37,010 nucleotides of DNA, taken from an uncultured SAR86 cluster bacterium (GTDB taxonomy: Bacteria; Pseudomonadota; Gammaproteobacteria; Magnimaribacterales; D2472). This document shows, in pieces, positions 25,880 through 34,595 of this stretch. A program made the translations under genes and the position numbers. Position 1 is the stretch's first letter. Each line of letters opens with the position of its first letter. Below the pieces are notes generated by a model. The model was not told where the DNA came from and searched no databases. It was given only the letters and a program-made list of their open reading frames with translations. Location: assembly GCA_902626385.1 (NCBI GenBank), contig CACOEZ010000011.1, positions 1 through 37,010 on the forward strand, read 5' to 3'.

Positions 25880-28800
25880 ATGAAAACTAACTATTATTCT
25901 ATTTTATTTTTAACATTTTTATTAAGTGGATTCGTTTACTCTGACAATCCAGGTGAGGAAGAAGTTCCAACACCTGAAGTAGTTGAGGAAGTTAACGATG
26001 ATACAACTGAAAACGTTGTAACTGAGGAGGTTGTTGAAGAAACAGCTTCTGATGTTGATGAAGATGTTGTAAGTCTTGAAAAGGTCGTAGTAACTGGCTC
26101 AAGAATTAAAAGAACTCAACAAGAGGGTGCATTACCACTTTTAGTCATTACTAGAGAAGATATGGATAACTCTGGTTTTAAAAGTGTTACTGAGGCATTG
26201 CAATCAATACCTTCAGCTAATGAGTACACTCAGAACGAGTCACTAACAAATAACTTTACACCAAATGCTAATGAGCTCGATCTCAGAAATCTTGGTCCTG
26301 GTAGAGTATTGTTTCTTATTAATGGCAGAAGAACAGCTGACTATCCTATCCCCTTTAACAATGCAGGTAATATAGTTAACACTGGCGTTGTTCCGGCTGG
26401 TCTTGTTGATAGAATTGAAGTTCTGTCTCAGGGTGCATCTGCTATTTATGGTTCTGATGCTGTCTCAGGTGTTGTAAATATAATTACAATTCAAGGTAAA
26501 GACTATAGTGAATTCCAGCTATATTCATCTCAAACAGAACATGGTGGAGATAACATCCATCAAGCTACTTTTACTACCGGTGGATTCTTTGGTAGTTCAA
26601 GCTGGACTCTTGGTATCAATGCTGAAGTTCGTGATCCAATGTACTACGCTGACAGAGATGGATTTAATTCATTCACTAATGATCCAGGATATGGAAGTGC
26701 TTATGTAGCACCAAGAGCTGGTCTTGTTTGGTATACACAAGCAAGTAGAGGCGGTGCAAACAGGTATTACGGTTCAGAAGAATTTGGAATTCCATGTAAA
26801 ACAATTTCACCTGACTTTTTTGATTTTGATAAGCAAGATCCTGAATTCAATTATAGAGGCTCATACCCAGGTCGTTTTTGTGGACATGATTATGGTTCAG
26901 ATAGATTTGGAGGTACTTCAGCTACTATGAGTAACGAAAGAGAAGATGCTTCTGTAATGTTCTCATTTACTCACAATTTTGATAATGGTATGACTTTTGA
27001 TTCAAGAGTCTACTCATATACTGATAGCGCTTATTATAGAAGTGAAGTAAACAGATATTTATTTATGCGTGGCGGTATTCTCGATCCTAGAAGAATTGGA
27101 GAATTTGTTGCGACTTCTACTGATCCAAGTAACCAAATTCCATTTGGATCAGTTGGTTATCACGAAGTTCCATACTTCTTAAGATATTTTTCTGCTAACA
27201 ATGCTCCTAATGCTGAAGCAAGAGCTGATATTGAAGAAGAGTTAACAGATGCATTTATGGGTTTATCTGGAACAACAGCTAAAGGTTTTGAGTGGTCAGT
27301 TGGTGTTAACACAACACAATACGACTATGAAGAAGATAGTCAAACATTCACAGATGCTATGTACGATTACTTTGCTGGTGTCGGAGCTACAGATGCTGAT
27401 GGAAATCTTTTAAGATCATCCTATCAAGAATATAGATATGGCTATGGTTACGATCAAGCAACGTTAAACTCATATGGAATTTTTGACCCTGTTTGTGGTT
27501 GGCAAAATTACTACGGTAGATCATCTTGTTTCTTAACGGATAGATTGTTTGGAGAAGTTACTAACGAAATGTTGGGTAGTTGGTTAGCTGACGACAGCAT
27601 GTTGGCCGAATCAAGTCAAACTACTGTTGATTTCCAAATGAGTGGTGAGTTTGAAGTAGGTGACAGATTTGTAGGATTTGCTCTTTCAATGGAACATCAA
27701 GAACAAGAGTATGATCTCACACCTGCACCCGGAAGATTGGATGATGATTCACAGCCTGGCGCAATTGTCTTTATTCAAGGATCAGCTATTAATGGCGGCG
27801 GTGAAAGAACAAGAGACTCAGTTGGTATTGAGTTATCAACAATGCTTACAAATAAACTTGAAGCAAACGTTGCTACTAGATTTGATAAATACGATGACGA
27901 TTCTTCAAATGTAGGCTCAAGAAGCTCTGTAATGGCTAGTTTTGCATACAGACCAAATGATGATGTGCTAGTCAGATTTTCTGCTTCTGAGTCATTTAGA
28001 GCACCAGATATGAATTATCTATTCCAGGAAGGAAGTTCTGGTTATTATAATGGATTCCAAGATTATGTAGCTTGCTATGCATACACCCTTGCAAATCCAG
28101 CTGTATACAATTATCAAGATTACACAGAATGTGAAATCGGACAAGGTAGTGTTCAAGCATTTTTATCAGGTAATACAACCCTTAAAGAGGAGGAAGGAGA
28201 AAACTTCCAGTTAGGTGTTGTTTGGAATATCAATAACAATCTTGACTTAACTGTCGACTTATATGAAGTTCTTCTTGAAGGAGCTGTTACAAGGGAGAGC
28301 CCTTACACAATTAACTATGCTGAGGGTAAATGTAGATATGGAGATGATTTCGAAGACTTCATGAATGATACATTCCCAGACAGAAATTGCGCAGATGTTT
28401 ATGCAAAGATTACTCGTGGACCTGCCGTTAATGACTTAACTGGAGCTCCTTTACCTATAGGTGCTTTCACACAAGTAAGACCAGCATATTCAAATCAGTC
28501 TTTCATTAATTATGAGGGTGCTGATTGGACATTAAGATATAGATTAGAAACAGAAAATGCTGGAGATTTCTTCTTTGGTGTATCTTCATCCCATATTCTA
28601 AAAAGCTCAACGAAGTTTGACGATTATTCTGACGAGGAAGATGCTTTAGATGTTTATCTATATGAGCCTAGATCGCAACAAAATATCTCAGTAAGCTGGA
28701 GATATAAAGATTTTGGTACAACTCTTTTTGCTGATAGAACTGGACACATGGAAATGTACAGAGGCTATTCAACTCCTGCGAAGAGTGATCCTCACATTAT

Positions 28801-28978
28801 CATGAATCTATCAAGTTACTATAACTATAGTCCTGATTTAAACTTCTATTTAAGTATTAGAAACCTTGAAGATAAAATGCCTCAGAGAGATGAAGCATAT
28901 GGATTCCCTTACTATAATAGATACTATTTCAGTGCTTTCGGTAGATACGTAACCGCAGGTATAGAATACAGGTTCTAA
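25880..28978 (+). CDS. TonB-dependent outer-membrane receptor (TBDR 3) with acidic N-terminal extension
   Basis: 1032 aa. A signal peptide (cleavage near residue 21) is followed by an unusual acidic Val/Glu-rich extension (about 22-65) containing PEVVEEVND and VTEEVVEETA. These echo the VEEVV TonB boxes of the other two receptors. The likely true box is SLEKVVVTGS (65-74) before RIKR. Plug motifs DLRNLG, LINGRR and GASAIYGSDAVSGVVN are present, and the barrel ends in GIEYRF with terminal Phe. Aromatic/Asp-rich loops and paired cysteines occur in the barrel. It ends in its own terminator just before the TonB2-type operon and is divergent from the S9 peptidase. Confidence 0.93.
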   Translation: MKTNYYSILFLTFLLSGFVYSDNPGEEEVPTPEVVEEVNDDTTENVVTEEVVEETASDVDEDVVSLEKVVVTGSRIKRTQQEGALPLLVITREDMDNSGFKSVTEALQSIPSANEYTQNESLTNNFTPNANELDLRNLGPGRVLFLINGRRTADYPIPFNNAGNIVNTGVVPAGLVDRIEVLSQGASAIYGSDAVSGVVNIITIQGKDYSEFQLYSSQTEHGGDNIHQATFTTGGFFGSSSWTLGINAEVRDPMYYADRDGFNSFTNDPGYGSAYVAPRAGLVWYTQASRGGANRYYGSEEFGIPCKTISPDFFDFDKQDPEFNYRGSYPGRFCGHDYGSDRFGGTSATMSNEREDASVMFSFTHNFDNGMTFDSRVYSYTDSAYYRSEVNRYLFMRGGILDPRRIGEFVATSTDPSNQIPFGSVGYHEVPYFLRYFSANNAPNAEARADIEEELTDAFMGLSGTTAKGFEWSVGVNTTQYDYEEDSQTFTDAMYDYFAGVGATDADGNLLRSSYQEYRYGYGYDQATLNSYGIFDPVCGWQNYYGRSSCFLTDRLFGEVTNEMLGSWLADDSMLAESSQTTVDFQMSGEFEVGDRFVGFALSMEHQEQEYDLTPAPGRLDDDSQPGAIVFIQGSAINGGGERTRDSVGIELSTMLTNKLEANVATRFDKYDDDSSNVGSRSSVMASFAYRPNDDVLVRFSASESFRAPDMNYLFQEGSSGYYNGFQDYVACYAYTLANPAVYNYQDYTECEIGQGSVQAFLSGNTTLKEEEGENFQLGVVWNINNNLDLTVDLYEVLLEGAVTRESPYTINYAEGKCRYGDDFEDFMNDTFPDRNCADVYAKITRGPAVNDLTGAPLPIGAFTQVRPAYSNQSFINYEGADWTLRYRLETENAGDFFFGVSSSHILKSSTKFDDYSDEEDALDVYLYEPRSQQNISVSWRYKDFGTTLFADRTGHMEMYRGYSTPAKSDPHIIMNLSSYYNYSPDLNFYLSIRNLEDKMPQRDEAYGFPYYNRYYFSAFGRYVTAGIEYRF

Positions 28979-28992
28979 TTAACCTATAAAAT

Positions 28993-29023
28993 AAAAGAGC
29001 TCTTATCAAAGAGCTCTTTTTTT
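28993..29023 (+). terminator. Rho-independent terminator after TBDR 3
   Basis: AAAAGAGCTC and GAGCTCTTTT form a 10-bp stem with an 8-nt loop and a T run. It separates TBDR 3 from the TonB2-type operon. Confidence 0.88.
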
Positions 29024-29042
29024 ATTAAATATCAAATATATA

Positions 29043-29048
29043 TATAAT
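29043..29048 (+). promoter_or_regulatory. -10 element of the TonB2-type operon (leaderless)
   Basis: Perfect TATAAT ends 6 bases before the ATG at 29055. The ATG at 29049 directly abuts the -10 and would lie upstream of the transcript start, so 29055 is the better start. No Shine-Dalgarno sequence is present. Confidence 0.5.
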
Positions 29049-29054
29049 ATGCGC

Positions 29055-29801
29055 ATGAAATCTTACTTATTAATACTTTTACTGTGTTCAACAGTTTTAC
29101 TTTCACAGGAAATTGTTGATACAACTATTAATTCTCAAGTTGAAGCAAGCAACGAATCTATTGTTTTGCAAAATAAAATTGATGAACTTGATATAGAATC
29201 AAAGAAAATTTATTTTGACTATAAAGACACTTTAAATGAATATAATTCTCTCAAGAATTATGACGATCAGCTCGCTAAAATTATTGAAGCTCAAATAGAA
29301 GAGATCGCTAGCATTAATGAACAGTTAGATTCTTTAGATAGTATTAATATTGATATATTGCCACTTCTCAAAAGAATGGTTGATTCATTATCAAAATTTA
29401 TATCAATAGATATTCCTTTTTTAATTGATGAGAGAGTTGCTAGAGTGAATGATTTAGATGAACTAATCGTTCGGGCAGATGTTACCACTGCAGAAAAATT
29501 TAGAAAGATATTTGAAGCGTATCAATTAGAAGCAAATTTTGGAAAGACAATTGAAGCGTATCAAGGATTCCTTGAAATCGAAGGCAATGAAAGAGCTGTC
29601 GATTATTTTAGATTAGGAAGACTCGGATTATTTTATCGAACTCCAAATGGACGTGAAACAGGTTATTGGGAATCTAATTCTGAAAACTGGGTTCATATGG
29701 GTTCATCGCTTGATGATGAAATTAAAGCTGCATTAGATATTGGAAACAGACAAGCTCCTCCAAACTTTATTACATTACCTGTTAAACCTATTTCAAATTA
29801 A
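29055..29801 (+). CDS. DUF3450-type periplasmic coiled-coil protein of the TonB2 operon
   Basis: 248 aa with a signal peptide (leader LLILLLCSTVLL, cleavage before QE). Residues about 30-105 form a long coiled coil, followed by a helical region and a C-terminal RLGRLGLFYRT/GYWES/NWVHM segment typical of DUF3450 proteins. In Vibrio and Shewanella a DUF3450 gene opens the ttpC-exbB2-exbD2-tonB2 operon, and the same order follows here. It probably helps assemble the energising complex in the periplasm; its exact job is not known. Two bases separate it from the next gene. Confidence 0.82.
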   Translation: MKSYLLILLLCSTVLLSQEIVDTTINSQVEASNESIVLQNKIDELDIESKKIYFDYKDTLNEYNSLKNYDDQLAKIIEAQIEEIASINEQLDSLDSINIDILPLLKRMVDSLSKFISIDIPFLIDERVARVNDLDELIVRADVTTAEKFRKIFEAYQLEANFGKTIEAYQGFLEIEGNERAVDYFRLGRLGLFYRTPNGRETGYWESNSENWVHMGSSLDDEIKAALDIGNRQAPPNFITLPVKPISN

Positions 29802-29803
29802 TT

Positions 29804-30682
29804 ATGAAAAAATTACTCATATTCAGCGTTATTATAAATTTAAATTTAGCAGCTCAAGAAACAGAAGAGATTCCTATTGATGAACTTAGAAATAATGAGA
29901 TCAATGATTTGCTTGAGATTGTAAAAAAGAATCGAAGCATATATGTAAATGAAGATAACAGAAGACTCCAGTTATTTTTAGATAAGATTGAAGAAAGAAC
30001 TAGGCTATTGAATGACGCTAAGCAGAAACTAGCTAACGAGAACGCTAGAAATAAAAGACTTGAAGCTGAATTTGAAAACAATGAAAAAACTCTTGCTGAT
30101 TTAGAGGAAAAACTTCAAATTAAAATTGGTGTTCTTGGTGAGCTATTCGGTGTTGCGAGACAATTTGCAGGTGAACTTGCTGCGGCTTCAGAGAATTCTG
30201 TAGTTTTCTATGAATTTCCACAAAGATCTGAGAGGCTCAAAGAGGTTAGTAAAATACAAGTACATAATTTAGTGGAGTTAGAAGACTTATGGTTAGCATA
30301 CTTCGATGAAATTGTTGCAGGAAGTGAAATAAAAAATATAAATGCGACAGTGACTGATCCTGATGGTGAAAGCTTTGACGCATCTATTACTAGATACGGT
30401 TTATTCTCTGCCTCATATGACAATAAATATGTTACTCCAGCATCTTCACTGAATTCTTTTAAACTTTTAGCAAAACAACCTGAATCTAGTATTACTAGAA
30501 CATTAAGAAAGCATTCAAGATCAGATGATTATACAAAAGTAGCAATTGATCCGACTAGAGGGTTTCTTCTATCTTTATATCTAGATAAACCAGGATGGTT
30601 TCAAAGGATAGCTCAAGGTAAGCTGATAGGTTTTATAATCATTTCTATTGGCATAATTGGTACTGCATTCAGCATTTTTTAA
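29804..30682 (+). CDS. ttpC: TtpC-like ExbB-family protein, N-terminal part (frame broken before ExbB core)
   Basis: 292 aa: signal peptide (cleavage near AAQ), a coiled-coil periplasmic region (about 30-110), a globular periplasmic part, and a transmembrane helix (LIGFIIISIGIIGTAFSIF) right before TAA at 30680-30682. TtpC proteins of Vibrio TonB2 systems continue from this helix into a MotA/TolQ/ExbB domain. That domain is present in the +1 frame immediately downstream (30657-31118). Skipping one base of the T6 run at 30675-30680 joins both into a normal 437-aa TtpC. So this is a gene split by a frameshift, by programmed +1 shifting or slippage, or by a one-base sequence error. Confidence 0.83.
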   Translation: MKKLLIFSVIINLNLAAQETEEIPIDELRNNEINDLLEIVKKNRSIYVNEDNRRLQLFLDKIEERTRLLNDAKQKLANENARNKRLEAEFENNEKTLADLEEKLQIKIGVLGELFGVARQFAGELAAASENSVVFYEFPQRSERLKEVSKIQVHNLVELEDLWLAYFDEIVAGSEIKNINATVTDPDGESFDASITRYGLFSASYDNKYVTPASSLNSFKLLAKQPESSITRTLRKHSRSDDYTKVAIDPTRGFLLSLYLDKPGWFQRIAQGKLIGFIIISIGIIGTAFSIF

Positions 30683-31118
30683 GATTTATAGATTAAGAGA
30701 TTATGTTGCTGAAGTTGAGAATGATTCTTCCGGAGTTATAGCTGAAATGTCTAAATCTGTTGAATCTAGTTCCTCAAGAGAATCTAAAGAAAATGTTATT
30801 GATGAAATTATTATTAACTACACAGGCACTATTGAATGGGGAAGCAATTGGATAAAGTTTTTTGCTGCTGTAGCACCTCTTTTAGGTCTATTAGGTACTG
30901 TTATTGGCATGATTGAAACTTTCCAAGCAATAACTTTATTTGGTACCGGAGATCCGAAGCAAATGGCAGGTGGAATCTCACAGGCTTTAGTTACAACAAT
31001 GCTAGGACTTATTGTTGCAGCACCATTACTTGGAATGTATACATATATATCTGAGAAAACCTCATCTGTAGTCCAAATATTAGAAGAGAAAGCTTCATAT
31101 ATTTTATCTAAGAGTTAA
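30657..31118 (+). CDS. ttpC: TtpC-like ExbB-family protein, C-terminal ExbB core (+1 frame)
   Basis: The open frame carries KIYRLRDYVAEVE continuing the truncated helix, then a polar linker and the ExbB/TolQ core: AAVAPLLGLLGTVIGMIETF, GDPKQMAGGISQAL and TTMLGLIVAAPLLGMYTY. No convincing start lies at its beginning. The TTG at 30657 encodes a poor N-terminus, and the ATG at 30747 would drop the first transmembrane helix. Expression is therefore expected by frameshift from the preceding frame; otherwise the gene is inactive. The stop is directly followed by the exbB ATG with no gap. Confidence 0.8.
   Translation: MVLHSAFFKIYRLRDYVAEVENDSSGVIAEMSKSVESSSSRESKENVIDEIIINYTGTIEWGSNWIKFFAAVAPLLGLLGTVIGMIETFQAITLFGTGDPKQMAGGISQALVTTMLGLIVAAPLLGMYTYISEKTSSVVQILEEKASYILSKS
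30674..30682 (+). other. Putative +1 frameshift site (ATTTTTTAA)
   Basis: In the upstream frame the codons are ATT TTT TAA. A P-site Phe-tRNA on TTT can re-pair on TTT one base forward, and the next codon becomes AAG. A stop codon in the A site resembles the prfB +1 shift (CUU UGA). No Shine-Dalgarno-like stimulator is seen just upstream. T6 could also allow polymerase slippage. Confidence 0.5.
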
Positions 31119-31631
31119 ATGTTTTTGACTGAGCTAATAAGTAAAGGTGGGCCGGTTTTATACCTTCTATTTATCCTTACCTTAATTATTTTTTATATAA
31201 TTTTTAGCAAGTATTTTTTTATTTATATAGAGCGAAAAGAATGGTCATCATCAAAACTAGATGATTTTGTAAAATTAAATCCTCCAAGTTCAACAAAACT
31301 CTTTCAGGCAGAAAAAACATTCCTTTCTGCTTACTATAGAGATTCATATCAGAATATTAAGTTACTTGATGGCTTAATAGGAATGTGTCCAATGATAGGA
31401 TTATTAGGAACTGTATATGGGATGATTGAGGTCTTTGAAGTTCTTTCATTTTTGGGTACAGGCAACCCAAGAGCAATGTCATCAGGTGTTGCTAAAGCTA
31501 CAATACCAACTATGGCTAGTATGGTAATCACACTATTTGGTTTATATTTTAGACAAGATTTATCACAAAGACTTGATAAATCTAACGATGAAATTAAGAA
31601 TTTATTAAAGAAAAGAGGCTACTCATATTGA
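31119..31631 (+). CDS. exbB: ExbB2-type proton channel subunit
   Basis: A 170-aa MotA/TolQ/ExbB inner-membrane protein: first helix about 10-32, a cytoplasmic loop, and the conserved block DGLIGMCPMIGLLGTVYGMI, GTGNPRAMSSGVAKA, TIPTMASMVITLFGLYF forming the other two helices. With ExbD it uses the proton gradient to drive TonB. Short like the ExbB2 proteins of TonB2 systems (about 175 aa) rather than E. coli ExbB (244 aa). It starts on the base after the ttpC stop and overlaps exbD by 4 bp (TTGA). Confidence 0.92.
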   Translation: MFLTELISKGGPVLYLLFILTLIIFYIIFSKYFFIYIERKEWSSSKLDDFVKLNPPSSTKLFQAEKTFLSAYYRDSYQNIKLLDGLIGMCPMIGLLGTVYGMIEVFEVLSFLGTGNPRAMSSGVAKATIPTMASMVITLFGLYFRQDLSQRLDKSNDEIKNLLKKRGYSY

Positions 31632-32032
31632 GAAGAAGAAATAGAAGAAAAACCGAAGAACAAGGTTTAGATTTAACACCAATGATGGATATTGTTTTCA
31701 TCATGTTAATATTTTTTATTGTTACTACATCCTTTGTAAAAGAGACCGGAGTTGATATTAATAGACCTAATGCTGAAACAGCAGAAAGGGACGAAAAAGG
31801 AAATATTCTTGTTGCCATAACTCAAAACAATGAGATCTGGATTGATAAAAGAAGAATTGATTTGAAAGCAGTAAGAGCAAACATAGAAAGATTAAAGATA
31901 GAGTATCCAGAGGGATCAGTAATAATTCAAGCTGATAAGGAGGCAAGATCAGGATTGCTTGTTGAAACAATGGATCAGATCAGGCTTGCAGGGGTTCAAA
32001 ATATCTCAATTGCAGCTAAAAATGATGATTAA
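31628..32032 (+). CDS. exbD: ExbD2-type proton channel subunit
   Basis: 134 aa, TTG start overlapping the exbB stop. One transmembrane helix (about 18-38) holds the essential protonatable Asp21 in LTPMMDIVFIMLIFFIV, equivalent to Asp25 of E. coli ExbD. The periplasmic part has the family VAI/IDLKAV/VIIQADKEA pattern. A basic N-terminus faces the cytoplasm. Length and sequence agree with ExbD/TolR. The 3' end overlaps tonB. Confidence 0.93.
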   Translation: MRRRNRRKTEEQGLDLTPMMDIVFIMLIFFIVTTSFVKETGVDINRPNAETAERDEKGNILVAITQNNEIWIDKRRIDLKAVRANIERLKIEYPEGSVIIQADKEARSGLLVETMDQIRLAGVQNISIAAKNDD

Positions 32033-32651
32033 GGATTATAGTCACTGGATAAAAATTCTTGTCCCTATTTTTGTGACATTAACAATATTTTTTATAATTC
32101 AGGGAATTATCTCACAAGGTTCAGGACTCGAAAAAAGAGCAGGCAATCCAAATTTTGTTGATTTTATTAGAGTAAAAGAGGATGACACTCTTCAAGAGAG
32201 AAAGAGAACAATCCCTGACAAACCACCAACACCAAAAAGGCCACCTCAGCCTCAAATAGAGTTAGATGTAAATAAACCGCCGCCAGTAGCTAACCTTGAC
32301 TTTGAAATGCCGGATTTTTCATTGCCAACTGATTTTTCTGGTGCTTTTTTAAGCAATTTAGAGTCAATGGGTAGTGGTATCAGTCAATTAATCCCTATTG
32401 TTAAAGTTGCTCCTAGATGTCCAAGAGAAGCACAGATAAATGGTATTAATGGTTCAGTTAAAATGCTTCTAAATGTAAGCGACTCTGGTAGAGTGAATAA
32501 CATAGTCATACAATCATTTACTCCCTCAAGAGTTTTTAATTCTGAGGCAATTAAAGCTGTTAAAAGATGGCAATTTAAACCAAAAACAATTGACGGAATA
32601 GCTGTTGATCAAAAAGGTGAATTAGTAGTAGAGTTTAGTTGTAATGTATAA
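32022..32651 (+). CDS. tonB: TonB2-type energy transducer
   Basis: 209 aa from the ATG at 32022, which overlaps the exbD end by 11 bp (a second ATG follows at 32025). An in-frame TTG at 31959 would put 21 extra residues before the anchor and is less likely. N-terminal anchor helix about 11-30, a proline-rich spacer (about 65-88), and a TonB C-terminal domain with VKVAPRCPREAQINGINGSV, then SDSGRVNNIVIQSFTPS and AIKAVKRWQFKPK. CPREA replaces the common YP.RA. The spacer is short, as in TonB2 proteins of Vibrio. It contacts the TonB boxes of receptors such as the three here. Confidence 0.92.
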   Translation: MMIKDYSHWIKILVPIFVTLTIFFIIQGIISQGSGLEKRAGNPNFVDFIRVKEDDTLQERKRTIPDKPPTPKRPPQPQIELDVNKPPPVANLDFEMPDFSLPTDFSGAFLSNLESMGSGISQLIPIVKVAPRCPREAQINGINGSVKMLLNVSDSGRVNNIVIQSFTPSRVFNSEAIKAVKRWQFKPKTIDGIAVDQKGELVVEFSCNV

Positions 32652-33852
32652 GTATTTAATATTATTTTTTCTATTAATAGTTCCAATTGAATCCTATTCA
32701 GACGATGACTCAATTAGTCAATTTGTTTACGGCTATCTCAAAAGAATTAATGACTTTATTGATGATGAGAAATTTGAGGATGCTCAACGAGAATTAGACA
32801 TATTTGTTAGAAGATATTTTGTAAATGAACAGAGTTATGAAAGAGCCCTTATAAATCAATTATATGGAAATTTTTGGGCTATTCAGGGAGAATATGAAAA
32901 AGCAATTCCTTGGTATGAAAAGTCTTTAAAATTTAAGAAAATGCCACTTGTGACTGGTTTACAAGTGAGAGTAGGACTGTCTCAATGTTACTTTCAAATG
33001 AGTAACTACAGTAAAACCATAGAGGTTCTTGAACAATATAAAGCAATAGCAGAACAAAGGAGGCTCCTTTTTCCGCCAACATATAGAGTTATGTTAGGTA
33101 TTTCTTATTTTCAAGAGAAAGAATATCTAAAAGCTTACGATAATATAAAAATGGCTAATCAGTTATCTACTGAATATAAGGAGAATTGGTTGGGTTATGA
33201 ACTTTCTCTTGCTATTCAATTAGAAAAATTTACTGAAGCTGTTGAAGTTGCACAATTATTAATTTTTGTGAATCCGGATAAAAAAGAATACTGGAAGCAG
33301 TTAAGTGGCTTATATTACACACAAGAGTCTGATGATGAGTCATTGGCAGGTTTGGAGCTCGCATATGAAAGAAACACACTTACAAAAGAAAAGGAATATT
33401 TAGACCTAAGCAGATATTATCTTTATAAAAATCTTCCACAAAAAGCAATAAAGGCTATTGATTATGGTATGAAAGCAGGCATTGTATCCTTGAATAAAGA
33501 AAATTACGAACTTCTTGCTGACTCGTACTTTATTTTAAAAGATAGATTTAAAGGAATAGAATATCTTATTAAATCTCTCGAAATTGAAAAAGATTCAAAA
33601 ACTGCATACAAAATAGGTAGATTTGCTTTTGAAGAAGAGGATTGGAAAACTTCATATGAATATTTACTTGAAGCACAAAAACTTGGTTATGATAAATTTC
33701 CTGGTCGATTAGATCTTTTAATGGGTATTTCTTTATACGAACAAGACAAATATGTCGAAGCTAGAACCTTTTTTAATAAAGCTCTTGAATTTGATGAAAC
33801 AAAGATATCTGCTGAAGGATGGTTGAAATATATCGAAGATTTATCAGCTTGA
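32644..33852 (+). CDS. TPR-repeat periplasmic protein, last gene of the TonB2 operon
   Basis: 402 aa with a signal peptide (leader LILFFLLIVPIESYS) and many helical repeats of tetratricopeptide type. Examples are GNFWAIQGEYEKAIPWYEKSL, GISYFQEKEYLKAYDNI and GISLYEQDKYVEARTFFNKAL near the C-terminus. It overlaps tonB by 8 bp. Vibrio TonB2 operons end in a similar TPR gene, which supports the assignment. It probably acts as a scaffold in the periplasm. No terminator is visible after it. Confidence 0.85.
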   Translation: MYKYLILFFLLIVPIESYSDDDSISQFVYGYLKRINDFIDDEKFEDAQRELDIFVRRYFVNEQSYERALINQLYGNFWAIQGEYEKAIPWYEKSLKFKKMPLVTGLQVRVGLSQCYFQMSNYSKTIEVLEQYKAIAEQRRLLFPPTYRVMLGISYFQEKEYLKAYDNIKMANQLSTEYKENWLGYELSLAIQLEKFTEAVEVAQLLIFVNPDKKEYWKQLSGLYYTQESDDESLAGLELAYERNTLTKEKEYLDLSRYYLYKNLPQKAIKAIDYGMKAGIVSLNKENYELLADSYFILKDRFKGIEYLIKSLEIEKDSKTAYKIGRFAFEEEDWKTSYEYLLEAQKLGYDKFPGRLDLLMGISLYEQDKYVEARTFFNKALEFDETKISAEGWLKYIEDLSA

Positions 33853-33878
33853 TATATTGAATTAGTTTCAAGTTTTCT

Positions 33879-33906
33879 TTGTCAATTAATAAAAAACAAA
33901 TACAAT
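33879..33906 (+). promoter_or_regulatory. Promoter of the MacAB-like exporter operon
   Basis: TTGTCA (33879-33884, 5/6) and TACAAT (33901-33906, 5/6) with a 16-bp spacer. The ATG at 33917 follows after 10 bases, so the leader is at most about 4 nt and lacks a Shine-Dalgarno sequence. Confidence 0.45.
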
Positions 33907-33916
33907 GCTTTGTTGA

Positions 33917-34594
33917 ATGATCATAAAAACTGAAAACATAACTAAAACCTATCAGACAGGTTCTCAGATTGTTTCTGCGTTGAATGGTATAGACCTCGAA
34001 GTTGAAAAAGGCGAGTTTATATCAGTCATGGGTCCATCAGGATCAGGCAAAACAACACTAATGAATATTATTGGTTGTTTAGATACGCCAACAAATGGTG
34101 AATATTTTTTAAATGAAAAACTTGTAAGCGATCTTACTGATGATGAGCTAGCAGTAATAAGAAATAAAGAGATTGGTTTTGTATTTCAATCATTTCATTT
34201 GTTAGCAAGAAATTCTGCGTTAGATAACGTCATGCTCCCACTTAAATATGCAGGCACAGATAAAAAAGATGCTCTCGAAATGTCTAAAAATGTCTTAGAA
34301 GAAGTTGGATTATCTGATAGATCTACACATTCTCCCTCTGAGTTATCAGGAGGTCAACAGCAAAGGGTTGCTATTGCCAGAGCTTTGGTGAATAAACCAA
34401 GTATTTTATTTGCAGATGAACCAACAGGTAATCTAGACTCAAAGACAGGCGCTGATGTGATGAATTTATTTAAAGAATTAAATAGAAATGGTCAAACTAT
34501 TATTCTAATTACGCATGAGGATAGTATTGCAAGGCAATCAAATAGAATTATTACAATTAGAGATGGTCTGATAAAATCAGATGACAGGGGTTAG
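33917..34594 (+). CDS. ABC exporter ATPase, MacB/LolD-like
   Basis: A 225-aa stand-alone nucleotide-binding subunit. Walker A GPSGSGKT (39-46), Q-loop Gln91, signature LSGGQQQR (143-150), Walker B ILFADEP (163-169) and H-loop His200 are all intact. The family (MacB/LolD/FtsE) powers mechanotransmission permeases. It is followed 1 bp later by a membrane-fusion lipoprotein and then by an FtsX-type permease, so MacAB-like export is the likely role. LolCDE is less likely because of the adaptor. Confidence 0.93.
   Translation: MIIKTENITKTYQTGSQIVSALNGIDLEVEKGEFISVMGPSGSGKTTLMNIIGCLDTPTNGEYFLNEKLVSDLTDDELAVIRNKEIGFVFQSFHLLARNSALDNVMLPLKYAGTDKKDALEMSKNVLEEVGLSDRSTHSPSELSGGQQQRVAIARALVNKPSILFADEPTGNLDSKTGADVMNLFKELNRNGQTIILITHEDSIARQSNRIITIRDGLIKSDDRG
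34586..34590 (+). promoter_or_regulatory. Ribosome-binding site fixing the adaptor start
   Basis: AGGGG with 5 bases to the ATG at 34596, inside the end of the ATPase gene. It favours this ATG over the in-frame ATG at 34581 and leaves an ideal lipoprotein signal peptide. Confidence 0.7.
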
Positions 34595-34595
34595 A

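Noticed and set aside
31959-32021. Upstream TTG start for tonB
   Set aside because: It lies deep within exbD and adds 21 residues before the membrane anchor; ATGs at 32022 and 32025 are better.
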